Assembly (NCBI RefSeq): GCF_000016425.1
Contig: NC_009380.1
Location: 1,054,001-1,118,000 of the forward strand
DNA: 64,000 nucleotides
Reading direction: 5' to 3'
DNA from: Salinispora tropica CNB-440
Lineage (GTDB): Bacteria; Actinomycetota; Actinomycetes; Mycobacteriales; Micromonosporaceae
Within the stretch, counting starts at the first letter, position 1. Every line of letters starts with the position of its first letter. The notes under the pieces were generated by a model that did no database searches, was not told the DNA's origin, and worked only from the letters and a program-made list of their open reading frames with translations. Shown here one piece after another: positions 16,945 to 26,816 of the stretch. The translations under genes and the position numbers were made by a program.

Positions 16945-17343
16945 CTACTCGACCCTGCTCTGTTGGTGTTCCGACCTCGCGCCCCTTTGGTGATCACGGC
17001 GGATGAGGGTGGAGCGAAGGAGGAAGCGCAGGCCCTCCGGGGCTTCCAGGGAGAATCCGCTGCCACGGCCGGGAACCACGTCAATGGTGAGCTTCGTGTG
17101 CTGCCAGAGCTCCCACTGGGCGCGCGAGATCCAGAATTCGACCGGCTCTGGCACGCCATCCACCACCAGCGCCGCCAGCCGGATGTCCGACGAGCCGGTG
17201 CGGAACTCGCCAGCGGGGTAGCACATCGGCGCGCTGCCGTCGCAGCAGCCACCGGACTGGTGGAACATCAACGGCCCATGCTGCTCCCGCAGCGACCGGA
17301 TCAGGTCGGCCGCTGCGGGGGTCACGGTTACCAGGTCGCTCAT
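16945..17343 (-). CDS. DUF779 protein, aldehyde dehydrogenase partner
   Basis: A 132-residue DUF779 protein. It has PLMFHQSGGCCDGSAPMC near residues 24-41 and a central VEFWISRAQWELWQHTKLTIDV segment; both are characteristic. The family nearly always sits beside an acetaldehyde-type aldehyde dehydrogenase, and its role is unknown. Here the ATG overlaps the dehydrogenase stop by 1 nt (TGATG), so the two are translationally coupled. Confidence 0.88.
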   Translation of the reverse strand: MSDLVTVTPAAADLIRSLREQHGPLMFHQSGGCCDGSAPMCYPAGEFRTGSSDIRLAALVVDGVPEPVEFWISRAQWELWQHTKLTIDVVPGRGSGFSLEAPEGLRFLLRSTLIRRDHQRGARSEHQQSRVE

Positions 17344-18848
17344 CAGAAGAAGCCCAACTTCTTCGGACCGTAGCTGACCAGCAGGTTCTTGGTCTGCTGG
17401 TAGTGGTCCAGCATCATCTTGTGGTTCTCCCGGCCGATCCCGGACTGCTTGTACCCGCCGAACGCGGCGTGCGCGGGGTACGCGTGGTAGCAGTTTGTCC
17501 AGACCCGCCCTGCCTGGATAGCCCGTCCTGCCCGGTACGCCTTATTTATGTCTCGAGTCCAGACGCCAGCACCGAGTCCGTACAGGGTGTCGTTGGCGAT
17601 CTTTACCGCGTCGTCGAGGTCAGCGAAGGAGGTTACCGACACGACCGGGCCGAAGATCTCCTCCTGGAAGATTCGCATCGAGTTGCTGCCCTCGAAGATC
17701 GTTGGCTCGACGTAGTACCCACCGGACAGCTCGCCGCCCAAGTCCGCGCGTGCGCCACCGGTCAGCACCCGGGCGCCTTCCTGCCGGCCAATGTCCAGAT
17801 AGGAAAGAATCTTCTCGAGCTGGTCGTTGGACGCCTGCGCGCCGACCATCGTTGCGCTGTCCAACGGGTGCCCCGGCTTGATCTCGCGGGTCCGCGCGAC
17901 GGCCGCAGCCAGAAAGTCGGCGTAGTGGCCCTGCTGGATCAGCGCCCGCGACGGGCAGGTGCAGACCTCGCCCTGGTTCAGGGCGAACATGGTGAAACCC
18001 TCGAGCGCCTTGTCGCGGAAGTCGTCCGGCGCCGCGCTGACGTCGTCGAAGAAGATGTTCGGGCTCTTGCCGCCCAGCTCCAGGGTGACCGGCTTGATGT
18101 TCTCGCTGGCGTACTGCATGATCAGTCGCCCGGTCGTGGTTTCGCCGGTGAACGCCACCTTGGCCACTCGCGGCGAGGACGCCAGCGGCCGGCCCGCCTC
18201 GACCCCGAAGCCGTTGACGACGTTGACCACTCCCGGCGGCAGCAGGTCGGCCACCAGGGACAGCAGGTAGTGGATTGACGCGGGCGTCTGCTCGGCGGGC
18301 TTGAGCACCACCGCGTTGCCGGCCGCGAGTGCCGGGGCGAGCTTCCAGGTTGCCATCAGCAGCGGGAAGTTCCACGGGATGATCTGCCCGACCACACCGA
18401 GCGGCTCATGGAAGTGGTATGCGACGGTGTCATTGTCGATCTCGGCCAGGGAACCCTCCTGGGCCCGGATTACGCCGGCGAAGTAGCGGAAGTGGTCGAT
18501 CGCGAGTGGAATGTCGGCGGCGAGCGTCTCGCGTATCGGCTTGCCGTTCTCCCAGGTCTCCGCGATCGCCAGGGCTTTCAGGTGTTCCTGCATCCGATCG
18601 GCGACCCGGTTGAGGACCATGGCGCGGTCGGCGGCCGGGGTGCGCCCCCAGGCCCCGGCGGCGCCGTGCGCGGCGTCGATGGCCCGCTCCACGTCCTCGG
18701 CGGTACCCCGGGCCACCTCACAGAAGGGCTGCCCGGTCACCGGGGTCGGGTTCTCGAAGTACCGCCCGCCATGCGGCTTGACGTAGTCGCCGCCAATGAA
18801 GTGGTCGTAGCGGGACTGCCAGTGGGTGGGCGCGTCGTAACGCGTCAT
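17343..18848 (-). CDS. Aldehyde dehydrogenase (acetaldehyde/chloroacetaldehyde type)
   Basis: A 501-residue NAD-dependent aldehyde dehydrogenase. The start is ATG 18848 ([23 protein letters not shown]); the open frame upstream of it is antisense to the regulator gene. Key sites are [13 protein letters not shown] (cofactor), [14 protein letters not shown] with the general-base Glu, and [12 protein letters not shown] with the catalytic Cys. The EVCTCPSR form and the coupled DUF779 gene fit the ExaC/AldB group that oxidises short aldehydes such as acetaldehyde. The regulator immediately upstream probably induces it. Confidence 0.93.
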   Translation of the reverse strand: MTRYDAPTHWQSRYDHFIGGDYVKPHGGRYFENPTPVTGQPFCEVARGTAEDVERAIDAAHGAAGAWGRTPAADRAMVLNRVADRMQEHLKALAIAETWENGKPIRETLAADIPLAIDHFRYFAGVIRAQEGSLAEIDNDTVAYHFHEPLGVVGQIIPWNFPLLMATWKLAPALAAGNAVVLKPAEQTPASIHYLLSLVADLLPPGVVNVVNGFGVEAGRPLASSPRVAKVAFTGETTTGRLIMQYASENIKPVTLELGGKSPNIFFDDVSAAPDDFRDKALEGFTMFALNQGEVCTCPSRALIQQGHYADFLAAAVARTREIKPGHPLDSATMVGAQASNDQLEKILSYLDIGRQEGARVLTGGARADLGGELSGGYYVEPTIFEGSNSMRIFQEEIFGPVVSVTSFADLDDAVKIANDTLYGLGAGVWTRDINKAYRAGRAIQAGRVWTNCYHAYPAHAAFGGYKQSGIGRENHKMMLDHYQQTKNLLVSYGPKKLGFF

Positions 18849-18888
18849 GAGTACCTCCGCCGTCAACGAGGAGTGGACGGCATCGACC

Positions 18889-20169
18889 TTATTGTGTTCG
18901 AGGTTGCAGCGACGTTGCACGCGTGACGCCGTACTCCCGGGCGAGCTGGCGGGCCCGCGCCAGGGCGAGTGGCCGGCGCGGGGCGCCCGGCGGCAGTGCC
19001 CGCGCCAGGGCCTCCCAGGCTGCCAGGTCGTCGGTGCCGGCGGGGGTCGCGGTCCAGGAGACGAGCAGCGCCGGGTCCGCGGCGGCCAGCACGGCCGCAC
19101 GGAGTTGTCCGTCGACCAGCCGGCGCAGCCGCACCACGCCCGGCGCCTCCGAGCCGGGCAACAAGCTCCCGGAGTACGCGTCGATTCCACCCGCCGGGTC
19201 CCCCCGCTCCAGCCGGTCGGTGACGGTACGGAAGTCGGCGTCCACCCGGCAGCGCAGCCGGTACGGGCGGGAGTCGAGCAGCTCCGGGCCGAGTGCGCGG
19301 CGCAGCCGGGACAGCTCGGCTCGGAGGGTGACGGGGTGCAGTCGGCCCTCGCCGTACAGGTCGAGGGCGAGCTGTTCTCCGGTACGCCCCTCAGGGTGGT
19401 CCACCAGCAACACCAGCAGTTCGCTGTGCCGCCGGCCCAGCCGAATCCGGCGGCCGCCGACCCGTAGCTGGGCTTCGTCCCGGCCGAGTGCGGCCACCTG
19501 CACCACGTCCGGCTCGACCTGGGCGAGTCCGGCCAGGAACGCCTCGGCGGCCCGGGCGGTGGCTCGGACCAGTGCCAGGCTCTGCGGGGTGGCGAGGTGA
19601 TCACCGCCGGTGATGTCGACCGCACCGAGTATTCGACCGGTGGCCGGATCATGGATCGGCGCGGCGGCACAGGTCCAGCGCTGCACGCGGCGGCTGAAGT
19701 GTTCGGTGGCGAAGATCTGCACGCTGTGATCCACGGCGAGAGCGGTGCCGGGCGCGTTGGTGCCAGCGTGCGTCTCGTCCCAACGGGCCCCGGGCACGAA
19801 GTTCATCTGTTCGGCCCGTCGCAGTACCCCCGGGTGCCCCTCCACCCAGAGCAGCCGGCCGTGGGTGTCACAGACCGCCATCAGATGGGCGCCGTCCTGG
19901 GCGATCCCACCGAGCAGGTCCCGGAAGATCGGCAGCACCGGGGCCAGCGGGTGCCCGGCCCGGTAGCGCTCCAGCGTGTCGTCAACGAGGTCAACGGGCG
20001 GGCTGCTCTCCGGGTCGAGCGACATTGACCGTTCCCACGATCGGCGTACCACCTCCCGCACCCGCCGCGGCGTCGCCCCGGTGAGAAACGCCGTGTGGGC
20101 GGCACCTACCTGCGCGATCCGCTCCGCCGGATCGACGCCGATTTCCAGGGCGAGCCACGGGTCAACCAC
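18889..20169 (-). CDS. GAF-domain transcriptional regulator with winged-helix C-terminus
   Basis: A 426-residue regulator. GTG 20169 is chosen because AGGAGG lies 5 nt upstream. The N-terminal half resembles AcoR-type sensors: a helical segment with RRSWERS, then a GAF domain with [23 protein letters not shown] and [27 protein letters not shown]. The sigma-54 AAA domain of AcoR is absent. Instead a winged helix ([25 protein letters not shown] through [13 protein letters not shown]) precedes a helical tail. It is 40 bp upstream of the aldehyde dehydrogenase on the same strand and divergent from a second one, so it may control both. Confidence 0.85.
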   Translation of the reverse strand: MVDPWLALEIGVDPAERIAQVGAAHTAFLTGATPRRVREVVRRSWERSMSLDPESSPPVDLVDDTLERYRAGHPLAPVLPIFRDLLGGIAQDGAHLMAVCDTHGRLLWVEGHPGVLRRAEQMNFVPGARWDETHAGTNAPGTALAVDHSVQIFATEHFSRRVQRWTCAAAPIHDPATGRILGAVDITGGDHLATPQSLALVRATARAAEAFLAGLAQVEPDVVQVAALGRDEAQLRVGGRRIRLGRRHSELLVLLVDHPEGRTGEQLALDLYGEGRLHPVTLRAELSRLRRALGPELLDSRPYRLRCRVDADFRTVTDRLERGDPAGGIDAYSGSLLPGSEAPGVVRLRRLVDGQLRAAVLAAADPALLVSWTATPAGTDDLAAWEALARALPPGAPRRPLALARARQLAREYGVTRATSLQPRTQ

Positions 20170-20219
20170 GGGGACCTCCTGGCAGCCATCGTGACGCAGC
20201 TCACCCCAGATCGCCAAGC

Positions 20220-21683
20220 GTGACGTCGTCTACGCTGCTCGATGTGGAGTCCGTAGCCTTCCATGTCGCCTCTCGCCCTGCCCACGGTGAGCAGGAGCTG
20301 ACCGTGCGCCATCCGTACGACGGGCGCGCCGTCGGGCGGACCACCTTCGCCACCGGGGACCAGGTCGAGGCCGCCGTCGCGGCGGCTGCCGCGGTGGCCC
20401 CGACGGCCGCGGCCCTCCCTGCCTACCTGCGCGCGGCGGCCCTGGAGCACGTCTCTCGCCGGCTCGCCGAGCGGGCTGACGAGGTGGCGGCACTGATCAC
20501 CGCCGAGAACGGTAAGCCGGTGAAGTGGGCGCGCGCCGAACTACGGCGGGCGGTCGCGACGTTCCGGTGGGCTGCTGGGGAGGCCCGGCGCTTCTCCGGA
20601 GAGCTGCAACGCCTGGACACCGATCCGGCCGCCGCCGGCCGGCTGGCTCTGGTCCGGCGGGTACCGCGGGGCCCCGTGCTGGGGATCTCCCCGTTCAACT
20701 TTCCGCTGAACCTGGTGGCGCACAAGGTTGCGCCGGCGATCGCGGTCGGGGCACCGATCATCGTCAAACCGGCCCCGACCACCCCGCTGTCCGCGCTGCT
20801 CCTCGGTGAGCTGCTGGCCGAGACCGACCTGCCGGAGGGCATGTTCTCGGTGCTGCCGCTGCCGAACGAGCGAGCCGCCGGCCTCGTCGCCGACCCGCGG
20901 CTGCCGGTGGTGTCGTTCACCGGCTCCGGCCCGGTCGGCGCAGCTATCCGGCGGTCGGTACCGGAGAAGCACGTCACCCTGGAGCTGGGCGGCAACGCGG
21001 CGGTGGTGATCTGCGAGGACTGGAGCACGGAGGAGGATCTGACCTTCGCCGCGCACCGGATCGCGACGTTCTCGAACTACCAGGCCGGCCAGTCCTGCAT
21101 CGCGGTGCAGCGGGTGTACGTGCACGAGTGGCTCTACGACGGGTTCCTACCTCGCCTGGTCGCGGCGGTGCGGGCACTGCGCACCGGTGACCCCTCGTCC
21201 GAGCTGACCGAGGTTGGTCCGCTGGTCTCGGAGTCAGCCGCCCGCCGCGTCGAGGCGTGGGTGGACGAGGCGGTCGCGGCCGGCGCCACCATCGAGGTCG
21301 GTGGTCGCCGGGACGGGGCCACGTTCCCGCCCACGGTGCTGTCCGGGGTGCCGAGGGAAGCCAAGGTCAGTGCCGAGGAGGTGTTCGGGCCGGTGCTGGT
21401 GGTCGCCCGGGCGACCACCGACGACGCCGCGTTCGCCGCGGTCAACGACTCGGTGTACGGGTTGCAGGCGGGCGTTCTCACCCACCGGCTGGACACCGCA
21501 TTCCGCGCCGGCCAGGTCCTGGAGGTGGGCGGGGTGATCGTCGGGGATGTGCCGTCGTACCGGGCCGACCAGATGCCGTACGGCGGGGTGAAGGGCTCTG
21601 GCGTCGGGCGGGAGGGGGTGCGCAGCGCGATGGACGACTACACCGAGCCGCGGGTCCTGGTCCTCACGGGTGTCGCCGGCTAG
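20220..21683 (+). CDS. Aldehyde dehydrogenase family protein
   Basis: A 487-residue dehydrogenase starting at GTG 20220, divergent from the GAF regulator with a 50-bp gap. It shows ISPFNFPLNLVAHKVAPAI, KPAPTTPLSALLLGE, SFTGSGPVG, LELGGNAAVV (Glu) and NYQAGQSCIAVQR (catalytic Cys). The EE(V/I)FGPV motif is present as AEEVFGPVLVV. The LELGGNA form is typical of aldehyde dehydrogenases related to the glyceraldehyde-3-phosphate/lactaldehyde or phosphonoacetaldehyde groups. The true substrate is undetermined. Confidence 0.9.
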   Translation: MTSSTLLDVESVAFHVASRPAHGEQELTVRHPYDGRAVGRTTFATGDQVEAAVAAAAAVAPTAAALPAYLRAAALEHVSRRLAERADEVAALITAENGKPVKWARAELRRAVATFRWAAGEARRFSGELQRLDTDPAAAGRLALVRRVPRGPVLGISPFNFPLNLVAHKVAPAIAVGAPIIVKPAPTTPLSALLLGELLAETDLPEGMFSVLPLPNERAAGLVADPRLPVVSFTGSGPVGAAIRRSVPEKHVTLELGGNAAVVICEDWSTEEDLTFAAHRIATFSNYQAGQSCIAVQRVYVHEWLYDGFLPRLVAAVRALRTGDPSSELTEVGPLVSESAARRVEAWVDEAVAAGATIEVGGRRDGATFPPTVLSGVPREAKVSAEEVFGPVLVVARATTDDAAFAAVNDSVYGLQAGVLTHRLDTAFRAGQVLEVGGVIVGDVPSYRADQMPYGGVKGSGVGREGVRSAMDDYTEPRVLVLTGVAG

Positions 21684-21854
21684 GTCTGCGACGACCTGGG
21701 CGGCGCCAGCTAGCTCACCGCCGTGTTCGTCAGCCGTCGGGGCTGCCGGCGCGGTGGGCTGCCCGAGTGGCGCTTGGCGCCGCAGGGCCAGGCGTCGTCT
21801 GTGCCCGGTAGTAGCCTGACCGGCGAACCGGCGGGGCGAGACGGCGAGGTGATC

Positions 21855-22877
21855 ATGGCGGTTGGGCGGTTCACGGCACGGCTCGCGGCGGTCTGCGCCG
21901 GTGCCGGCGCTCTGCTGGCGTTCGGTGCATCGCCAGCGCTGGCAGCCGAGGACACGGTGCGGGTCAGCGCGGCCGGGAAGTTCAAGGCCGGTAGCTCGGC
22001 GAAGGGGATCGCGGTCGAGGTACGCAAGCGCACCGAGGGCTGCGTGCAGCTGCAGGCCACGCTCACCCTGTATCTCGACAGCCTCCGGGTGGATCAGGTT
22101 CGGGTGCAGGTCAACGCAGGGGGCAGGTGGCTTCCGGTTGAGCTCTCTGCCGGCCGGGGCGGGGTGGCCACCGCCGCGACGACGCCGGAGAACCCACAGC
22201 TCTGCAAGGGTAAGCGCGTCACGCTGCGGTACGAGGTGGCGTTCGCTGCGGACACGGCGGACGGGGAGCTCACCGTTGTCGGTGAGGCCGTCAGCGCGGC
22301 CGGCCGAGTAGTCGGTCGAGATTCCGACTCCGCCCGGGTGACCGGCGGTAGCCCCTCCACGGCTCCACCGTCCGCCGCCGCGCCGGTGCCGACCGTCGCG
22401 GCGACGGAGGCCGCCACCTCGGCGGCTTCAACGGCCGTTGAAGCCGTGACCGATCCGGGGGGCGACGCCGACAGCGCGGCGGCGACCAAGTCCTCCGGCG
22501 GTTCGGTCTTCCTCTACGCCGGCCTGGCCATGGTCGCGGTCGGCGTCGTCCTGATCGTCCTGCTGGTTCGGCGGTTCCGGGAGGACCGATCGGCCCCCTC
22601 CGGTGGCGCCCACCCCACGGGTTTCGGGTATTCCGGCCCGGGTCCCGGTCGGCCACCGGTTGTCGGGCGTCCGGCGACGCCGGGCCTGTACGGCAGCCCG
22701 TCGACGCAGCGACCTACCCCGCGGCGCTACGGCACCCACCCCGACGGCTCCCCGCCGGTGTCGGGTGGGTCGGCTCCTTCGGGCTCTCCGCCGGTGCCCC
22801 CGGTTCCCGGCCAGCGTGGGCCCGCCGCGCCGGCGTCGGACGCCCACACCCGGTTCATCCCGAGGCTGCCGGACTGA
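21855..22877 (+). CDS. Secreted, C-terminally membrane-anchored protein with Pro-rich tail
   Basis: A 340-residue protein. The ATG at 21855 follows GAGGTG. Residues 1-31 form a signal peptide ending in ASPALAA. An extracellular beta-rich domain with one Cys pair follows (EGCVQLQ, NPQLCKG), then a Thr/Ala/Pro linker and one membrane helix at about 216-240 followed by RRFRED. The last 95 residues are cytoplasmic and very Pro/Gly-rich. This resembles a sortase-independent surface protein; no named family is recognised. It sits upstream of pmm but probably is not functionally linked. Confidence 0.7.
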   Translation: MAVGRFTARLAAVCAGAGALLAFGASPALAAEDTVRVSAAGKFKAGSSAKGIAVEVRKRTEGCVQLQATLTLYLDSLRVDQVRVQVNAGGRWLPVELSAGRGGVATAATTPENPQLCKGKRVTLRYEVAFAADTADGELTVVGEAVSAAGRVVGRDSDSARVTGGSPSTAPPSAAAPVPTVAATEAATSAASTAVEAVTDPGGDADSAAATKSSGGSVFLYAGLAMVAVGVVLIVLLVRRFREDRSAPSGGAHPTGFGYSGPGPGRPPVVGRPATPGLYGSPSTQRPTPRRYGTHPDGSPPVSGGSAPSGSPPVPPVPGQRGPAAPASDAHTRFIPRLPD

Positions 22878-22974
22878 CCCGGGCACCGTCAGCTCCTCGG
22901 CTGGGCCTGAGCGATCATCCGTGCTCCGATACGCTCAGGCCGTTGACGACCGCCAGCGCGAGGAGCGGAGCACG

Positions 22975-24360
22975 GTGACTGACCTGTCCCAGATCGTGAA
23001 GGCCTACGACGTGCGTGGGGTGGTGCCGCACCAGTGGGACGAGCAGGTCGCCGAGGCGCTTGGTGCCGCATTTGCCGATGTTCTCAACGCTGGCGGGGAG
23101 TCTGGCGACGCGGTGCTGATCGCGCACGACATGCGGGACAGCGGCCCCGGCCTCGCGGCGGCCTTCGCCGCCGGTGTCCGGGCTGCCGGCCGTGCGGTCA
23201 TCGAGCTGGGCCTGGCCTCGACCGACATGCTGTACTACGCCTCCGGGTCGCTCGACCTACCGGGAGCGATGTTCACGGCGAGCCACAACCCGGCCGAGTA
23301 CAACGGCATCAAGATGTGCCGCTCGGGAGCGCGTCCGATCGGGCAGGACAGCGGCCTGGCCGAGATTCGGGCGCGGGCGCAGGCGTTGCTGGACGCGGGC
23401 GAGGCCCGGCCGGCAGGTGCGCCGAGCGCACCGGTCCACCAGCGCGACCTGCTCGCGGACTACGCGGCGTACCTGCGCAAGCTGGTTGACCTGACCCGGA
23501 TTCGGCCGCTGAAGGTCGTGGTGGACGCCGGTAACGGCATGGGCGGCTACACGGTCCCGACGGTGCTCGGCGATGCCGCGCTGGCGGCGTTGCCGCTCGA
23601 GATCGTGCCGCTCTACTTTGAGTTGGACGGCACCTTCCCCAACCACGAGGCAAACCCGCTGGACCCGAAGAACCTAGTCGACCTGCAACGGGCGGTGCGG
23701 GCCGGGGGCGCGGACATCGGTCTGGCCTTCGACGGTGACGCCGACCGCTGCTTCGTGGTGGACGAGCGTGGCGAGCCGGTGTCACCGTCGGCGATCACCG
23801 CGCTGGTCGCCACTCGTGAGCTGGCCAAGCACCCTGGTTCAGTGGTGATCCACAATCTGATCACCTCGGCTGCCGTGCCGGAGATCATCCGAGAGAACGG
23901 TGGGCAACCGGTCCTGTCCCGGGTCGGGCACTCGTTCATCAAGGCCGAGATGGCCAGGACCAACGCCATTTTCGGCGGTGAGCACTCCGCGCACTACTAC
24001 TTCCGGGACTTCTGGTTCGCCGACACCGGGATGCTCGCCGCGATGCATACGTTGGCGGCGCTGGGTGAGCAGTCGTTGCCGCTGTCGGTGCTGGCCGGTG
24101 AGTATGAGCGGTACGTCGCCTCCGGCGAGATCAACTCTACGGTCGAGGACCAGGCAGCGCGGGTGGCCGAGGTGCGGGCCGCGTACCCGGACGCGGAAGT
24201 CGACGAAACCGACGGCCTCACTCTGCGCTTCACCGATCGCGCCTGGTTCAACCTACGGGCCTCCAACACCGAGCCGTTGCTACGGCTCAACGTCGAAGCC
24301 CCGACCCGGGAACGTATGGCCTCGCTCCGCGATGCGGTGCTCGACCGGGTTCGCCGATAA
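22975..24360 (+). CDS. manB: Phosphomannomutase/phosphoglucomutase
   Basis: A 461-residue alpha-D-phosphohexomutase that interconverts mannose-6-P and mannose-1-P. The phosphoserine loop is TASHNPAEYNG with S103, the metal-binding loop FDGDADRCF lies near residue 250, and the C-terminal phosphate-binding loop is RASNTEPLLRLNVEA. GTG 22975 follows GAGGAGCGGAG. A TACGCT -10 box at 22930-22935 gives a short leader. It corresponds to pmmA (Rv3257c) and heads a run of genes that also includes the SIS protein and manA. Confidence 0.93.
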   Translation: MTDLSQIVKAYDVRGVVPHQWDEQVAEALGAAFADVLNAGGESGDAVLIAHDMRDSGPGLAAAFAAGVRAAGRAVIELGLASTDMLYYASGSLDLPGAMFTASHNPAEYNGIKMCRSGARPIGQDSGLAEIRARAQALLDAGEARPAGAPSAPVHQRDLLADYAAYLRKLVDLTRIRPLKVVVDAGNGMGGYTVPTVLGDAALAALPLEIVPLYFELDGTFPNHEANPLDPKNLVDLQRAVRAGGADIGLAFDGDADRCFVVDERGEPVSPSAITALVATRELAKHPGSVVIHNLITSAAVPEIIRENGGQPVLSRVGHSFIKAEMARTNAIFGGEHSAHYYFRDFWFADTGMLAAMHTLAALGEQSLPLSVLAGEYERYVASGEINSTVEDQAARVAEVRAAYPDAEVDETDGLTLRFTDRAWFNLRASNTEPLLRLNVEAPTRERMASLRDAVLDRVRR

Positions 24361-24421
24361 GATCCCGTCCGCCGGTCGGCGCCACCGACCGGTAGACCCA
24401 GAGGTGGAAGGAGCCCGCACC

Positions 24422-24604
24422 GTGGCCCTGGATCCGCAGTTGCTGGAGATTCTCGCCTGCCCGGACACACATCACGCCCCACTCGACTATGACGGGGCGC
24501 AGACGCTCACCTGCACCGAGTGCGGCCGGATCTTCGAGGTCCGCGACGATGTGCCGGTGCTCCTGCTGGATGAGGCCCGCGGCGGTCCGGCGGAGCAGTC
24601 ATGA
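24422..24604 (+). CDS. Trm112-like small zinc-ribbon protein
   Basis: A 60-residue Trm112/UPF0434 family protein. LLEILACP and LTCTECGRIFEVRDDVPVLL are visible, with Cys residues that should bind zinc. Family members act as activator subunits or small zinc-binding partners; the bacterial role is not settled. GTG 24422 follows GGAAGGAGC. The stop overlaps the next ATG by 4 nt (ATGA), so it is coupled to the SIS gene. It was found by family resemblance despite its small size. Confidence 0.85.
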   Translation: MALDPQLLEILACPDTHHAPLDYDGAQTLTCTECGRIFEVRDDVPVLLLDEARGGPAEQS

Positions 24605-25797
24605 TCGACGGTGCGGCCGGGGTCAGCGGCCACCGGGAAGCCGACGAGGCCCTGCTGGACGATCTGGACGCGCTCGCCGAGCGGGATCCGGGTGGGATGC
24701 TGCGGCACATCGCCTCCGGTGGGGCGCAGGTCCGCGAGTCGGCCGCCCTCGCCGCCGAGGCCAACCTGTCGGTGCTGGCCGACGAGGGGCGTCCGCGCGC
24801 GGTCGTCATCGCGGGAATCGGCACGGCCGGGCGGACCGGTGACGTGCTGGCGACGGTCGCCGGTCCGCGCTGCCCGGTGCCGGTGATCCCACATCGCAGC
24901 GCCGGCGTGCCCGGCTGGGTGGGCGCCGCCGACGTGGTGATCGCGGTCAGCGCCTCTGGTCGCAGTCCGGAGGCGCTCGGGGCGGCCGAGGCGGCCCACC
25001 GCCGGGGTGCCCGCCTCGTCGCGGTCGGTGCGCCGGACTCCCGGTTACAGTCGGTCGCGGAGCGGGCCCGAGCACCGTTCGTCCCCGTGCCCCGGCGTGC
25101 CCCAGCGCGGGCGAGCCTCTGGGCGCTGACCGTGCCAGTGCTGCTGGCCGCCCGGATGCTCGGTCTGGTCAAGGTCAACGAGGCGGACCTGGCGGAGACC
25201 GCCGCCCGGTTGGACGCCGAGGCTGACCGGTGCCGGCCGTCCGCCGAGTCTTTCGTCAATCCGGCCAAATCCCTCGCGTTGGGTCTGGCTGGCTCGATTC
25301 CGATCGTCTGGGGGTCGTCACCACTGGCCACCGTCGCGGCTCGCCGCTTCGGTGACACGCTCTCGGCGAACGCCCGGTACCCGGTTGTCTCCGGGGCGCT
25401 CGGCGAGGCCGGTCGCGGCCGGGTCGGTCTGCTCGACGGTGTCTTCGGCGGGCTGGTCGAGGGGGAGCGGGACATTTTCGCCGACCCCGACCTGACGGCT
25501 GCGGTCGGAACTCGGCTGCGGCTGGTGCTGCTGCGCGACGGCGGCCTCAACCCGGAAGACGACGCCGACGAACCGCTCGTGGTTGAGGAGCGACGGGCCG
25601 ACGCGGTCCAGACCCTCGCCGAGCGCCGGGGGGTGCGCGCCGACGTGGTCACCGCCGAAGGAGGCTCGGCGCTGGAGCGGCTCGCGTCGTTGATCGCGGT
25701 GCCGGACTTTGCCTCGATCTATCTCGCCCTGGCGCACGGTCTGGATCCGATGGCCGTGCCCGCTATCACCGAGATGAAGGAGCTGGCCAATCAGTGA
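24601..25797 (+). CDS. SIS-domain phosphosugar isomerase-like protein
   Basis: A 398-residue protein with two SIS sugar-phosphate-binding domains. VVIAGIGTAGRTGDVLA (about residue 68) and VVIAVSASGRSPEALGAAEAA carry the Ser-rich phosphate loops. A bifunctional phosphoglucose/phosphomannose isomerase C-terminal type domain follows (NPAKSLALGLAGSIPIVWGS onward). It corresponds to Rv3256c, between the mutase and manA. It may isomerise or sense a hexose phosphate in mannose metabolism; its activity is not established here. Confidence 0.85.
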   Translation: MIDGAAGVSGHREADEALLDDLDALAERDPGGMLRHIASGGAQVRESAALAAEANLSVLADEGRPRAVVIAGIGTAGRTGDVLATVAGPRCPVPVIPHRSAGVPGWVGAADVVIAVSASGRSPEALGAAEAAHRRGARLVAVGAPDSRLQSVAERARAPFVPVPRRAPARASLWALTVPVLLAARMLGLVKVNEADLAETAARLDAEADRCRPSAESFVNPAKSLALGLAGSIPIVWGSSPLATVAARRFGDTLSANARYPVVSGALGEAGRGRVGLLDGVFGGLVEGERDIFADPDLTAAVGTRLRLVLLRDGGLNPEDDADEPLVVEERRADAVQTLAERRGVRADVVTAEGGSALERLASLIAVPDFASIYLALAHGLDPMAVPAITEMKELANQ

Positions 25798-25840
25798 GTG
25801 CAGGTAGGGCGGCCGACGCCCGGCGGGATGGGGCGGGGGC

Positions 25841-26812
25841 GTGAGCGCCAGCGGCGGGACACGGGCGATCGTCGCCGCGCTGTTGGCCAACACGGGCATC
25901 GCCGTCACCAAGTTCGTGGCGTTCTTGTTGACCGGTTCGTCGTCCATGCTGGCCGAGTCGATCCACTCGGTCGCAGACTCCGGCAACCAGGGCCTGTTGC
26001 TGCTCGGTGGGCGGCGGGCGAAGCGTGCGGCGACCCCACAGCACCCCTTCGGCTACGGCCGGGAACGCTACATCTACGCGTTCATCGTCTCCATCGTGCT
26101 GTTCACCGTCGGTGGCCTCTTCGCCCTGTACGAGGCGTATCACAAGTGGTCTCACCCGGAGGGCATCGAGAGCTGGCAGTGGGTCCCGGTCGTTGTCCTG
26201 GTGAGCGCTATCGTCATGGAGACGTTCTCCTTTCGGACCGCGATTCAGGAGTCGAATCGTGTCCGTGGAGAGCAGTCCTGGGTGCGCTTCGTCCGGCGGG
26301 CCAAGGCTCCGGAGCTGCCGGTGGTGCTCTTGGAGGACCTGGGTGCGCTGGTCGGTCTGATCTTCGCGCTCTTCGGGGTCGGCATGACCCTGGTCACCAA
26401 CGACGGCCGTTGGGACGCCGCCGGCACCGCGATGATCGGCGTCCTGCTGGTGGTGATCGCGGTCATCCTCGCCATCGAGACCAAGAGCCTGCTCCTCGGT
26501 GAGGGAGCCGAGGCGCACGAGGTTCAGGCCATCGAGCAGGCGATGACCGCCGGTCCGGAGGTCGAGCGAATCATTCACATGAAGACGCTCTACCTCGGCC
26601 CCGAGGAGCTGATGGTGGCGGCGAAGGTCGCCGTAACCTCGTTCGGCAGCGTCGAGGAGTTGGCCCGGGGCATCAACGCGGTGGAGGCAAGGGTCCGCGC
26701 CGCCGTGCCGACTGCTCGTGTGATCTACCTGGAGCCGGACGTGTATGTCGCGTCCGGCACCGAGCGGACCGAAAGTGAACCCGGCGAGACCGTCGGGCTG
26801 TCTGGGGGTTGA
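25841..26812 (+). CDS. Cation diffusion facilitator (CDF) family metal exporter
   Basis: A 323-residue integral membrane protein starting at GTG 25841. The CDF signature SMLAESIHSVADSGNQGLLLLG (about residues 35-56) includes the His and Asp of the metal site. Membrane helices occur at about 8-28, 30-58, 79-101, 118-139, 170-192 and 202-222. A C-terminal cytoplasmic domain (about 235-300) follows. It exports Zn2+, Co2+, Fe2+ or Mn2+; selectivity is not readable. It lies 4 nt before manA, so they are probably cotranscribed although unrelated in function. Confidence 0.9.
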   Translation: MSASGGTRAIVAALLANTGIAVTKFVAFLLTGSSSMLAESIHSVADSGNQGLLLLGGRRAKRAATPQHPFGYGRERYIYAFIVSIVLFTVGGLFALYEAYHKWSHPEGIESWQWVPVVVLVSAIVMETFSFRTAIQESNRVRGEQSWVRFVRRAKAPELPVVLLEDLGALVGLIFALFGVGMTLVTNDGRWDAAGTAMIGVLLVVIAVILAIETKSLLLGEGAEAHEVQAIEQAMTAGPEVERIIHMKTLYLGPEELMVAAKVAVTSFGSVEELARGINAVEARVRAAVPTARVIYLEPDVYVASGTERTESEPGETVGLSGG

Positions 26813-26816
26813 CCCA

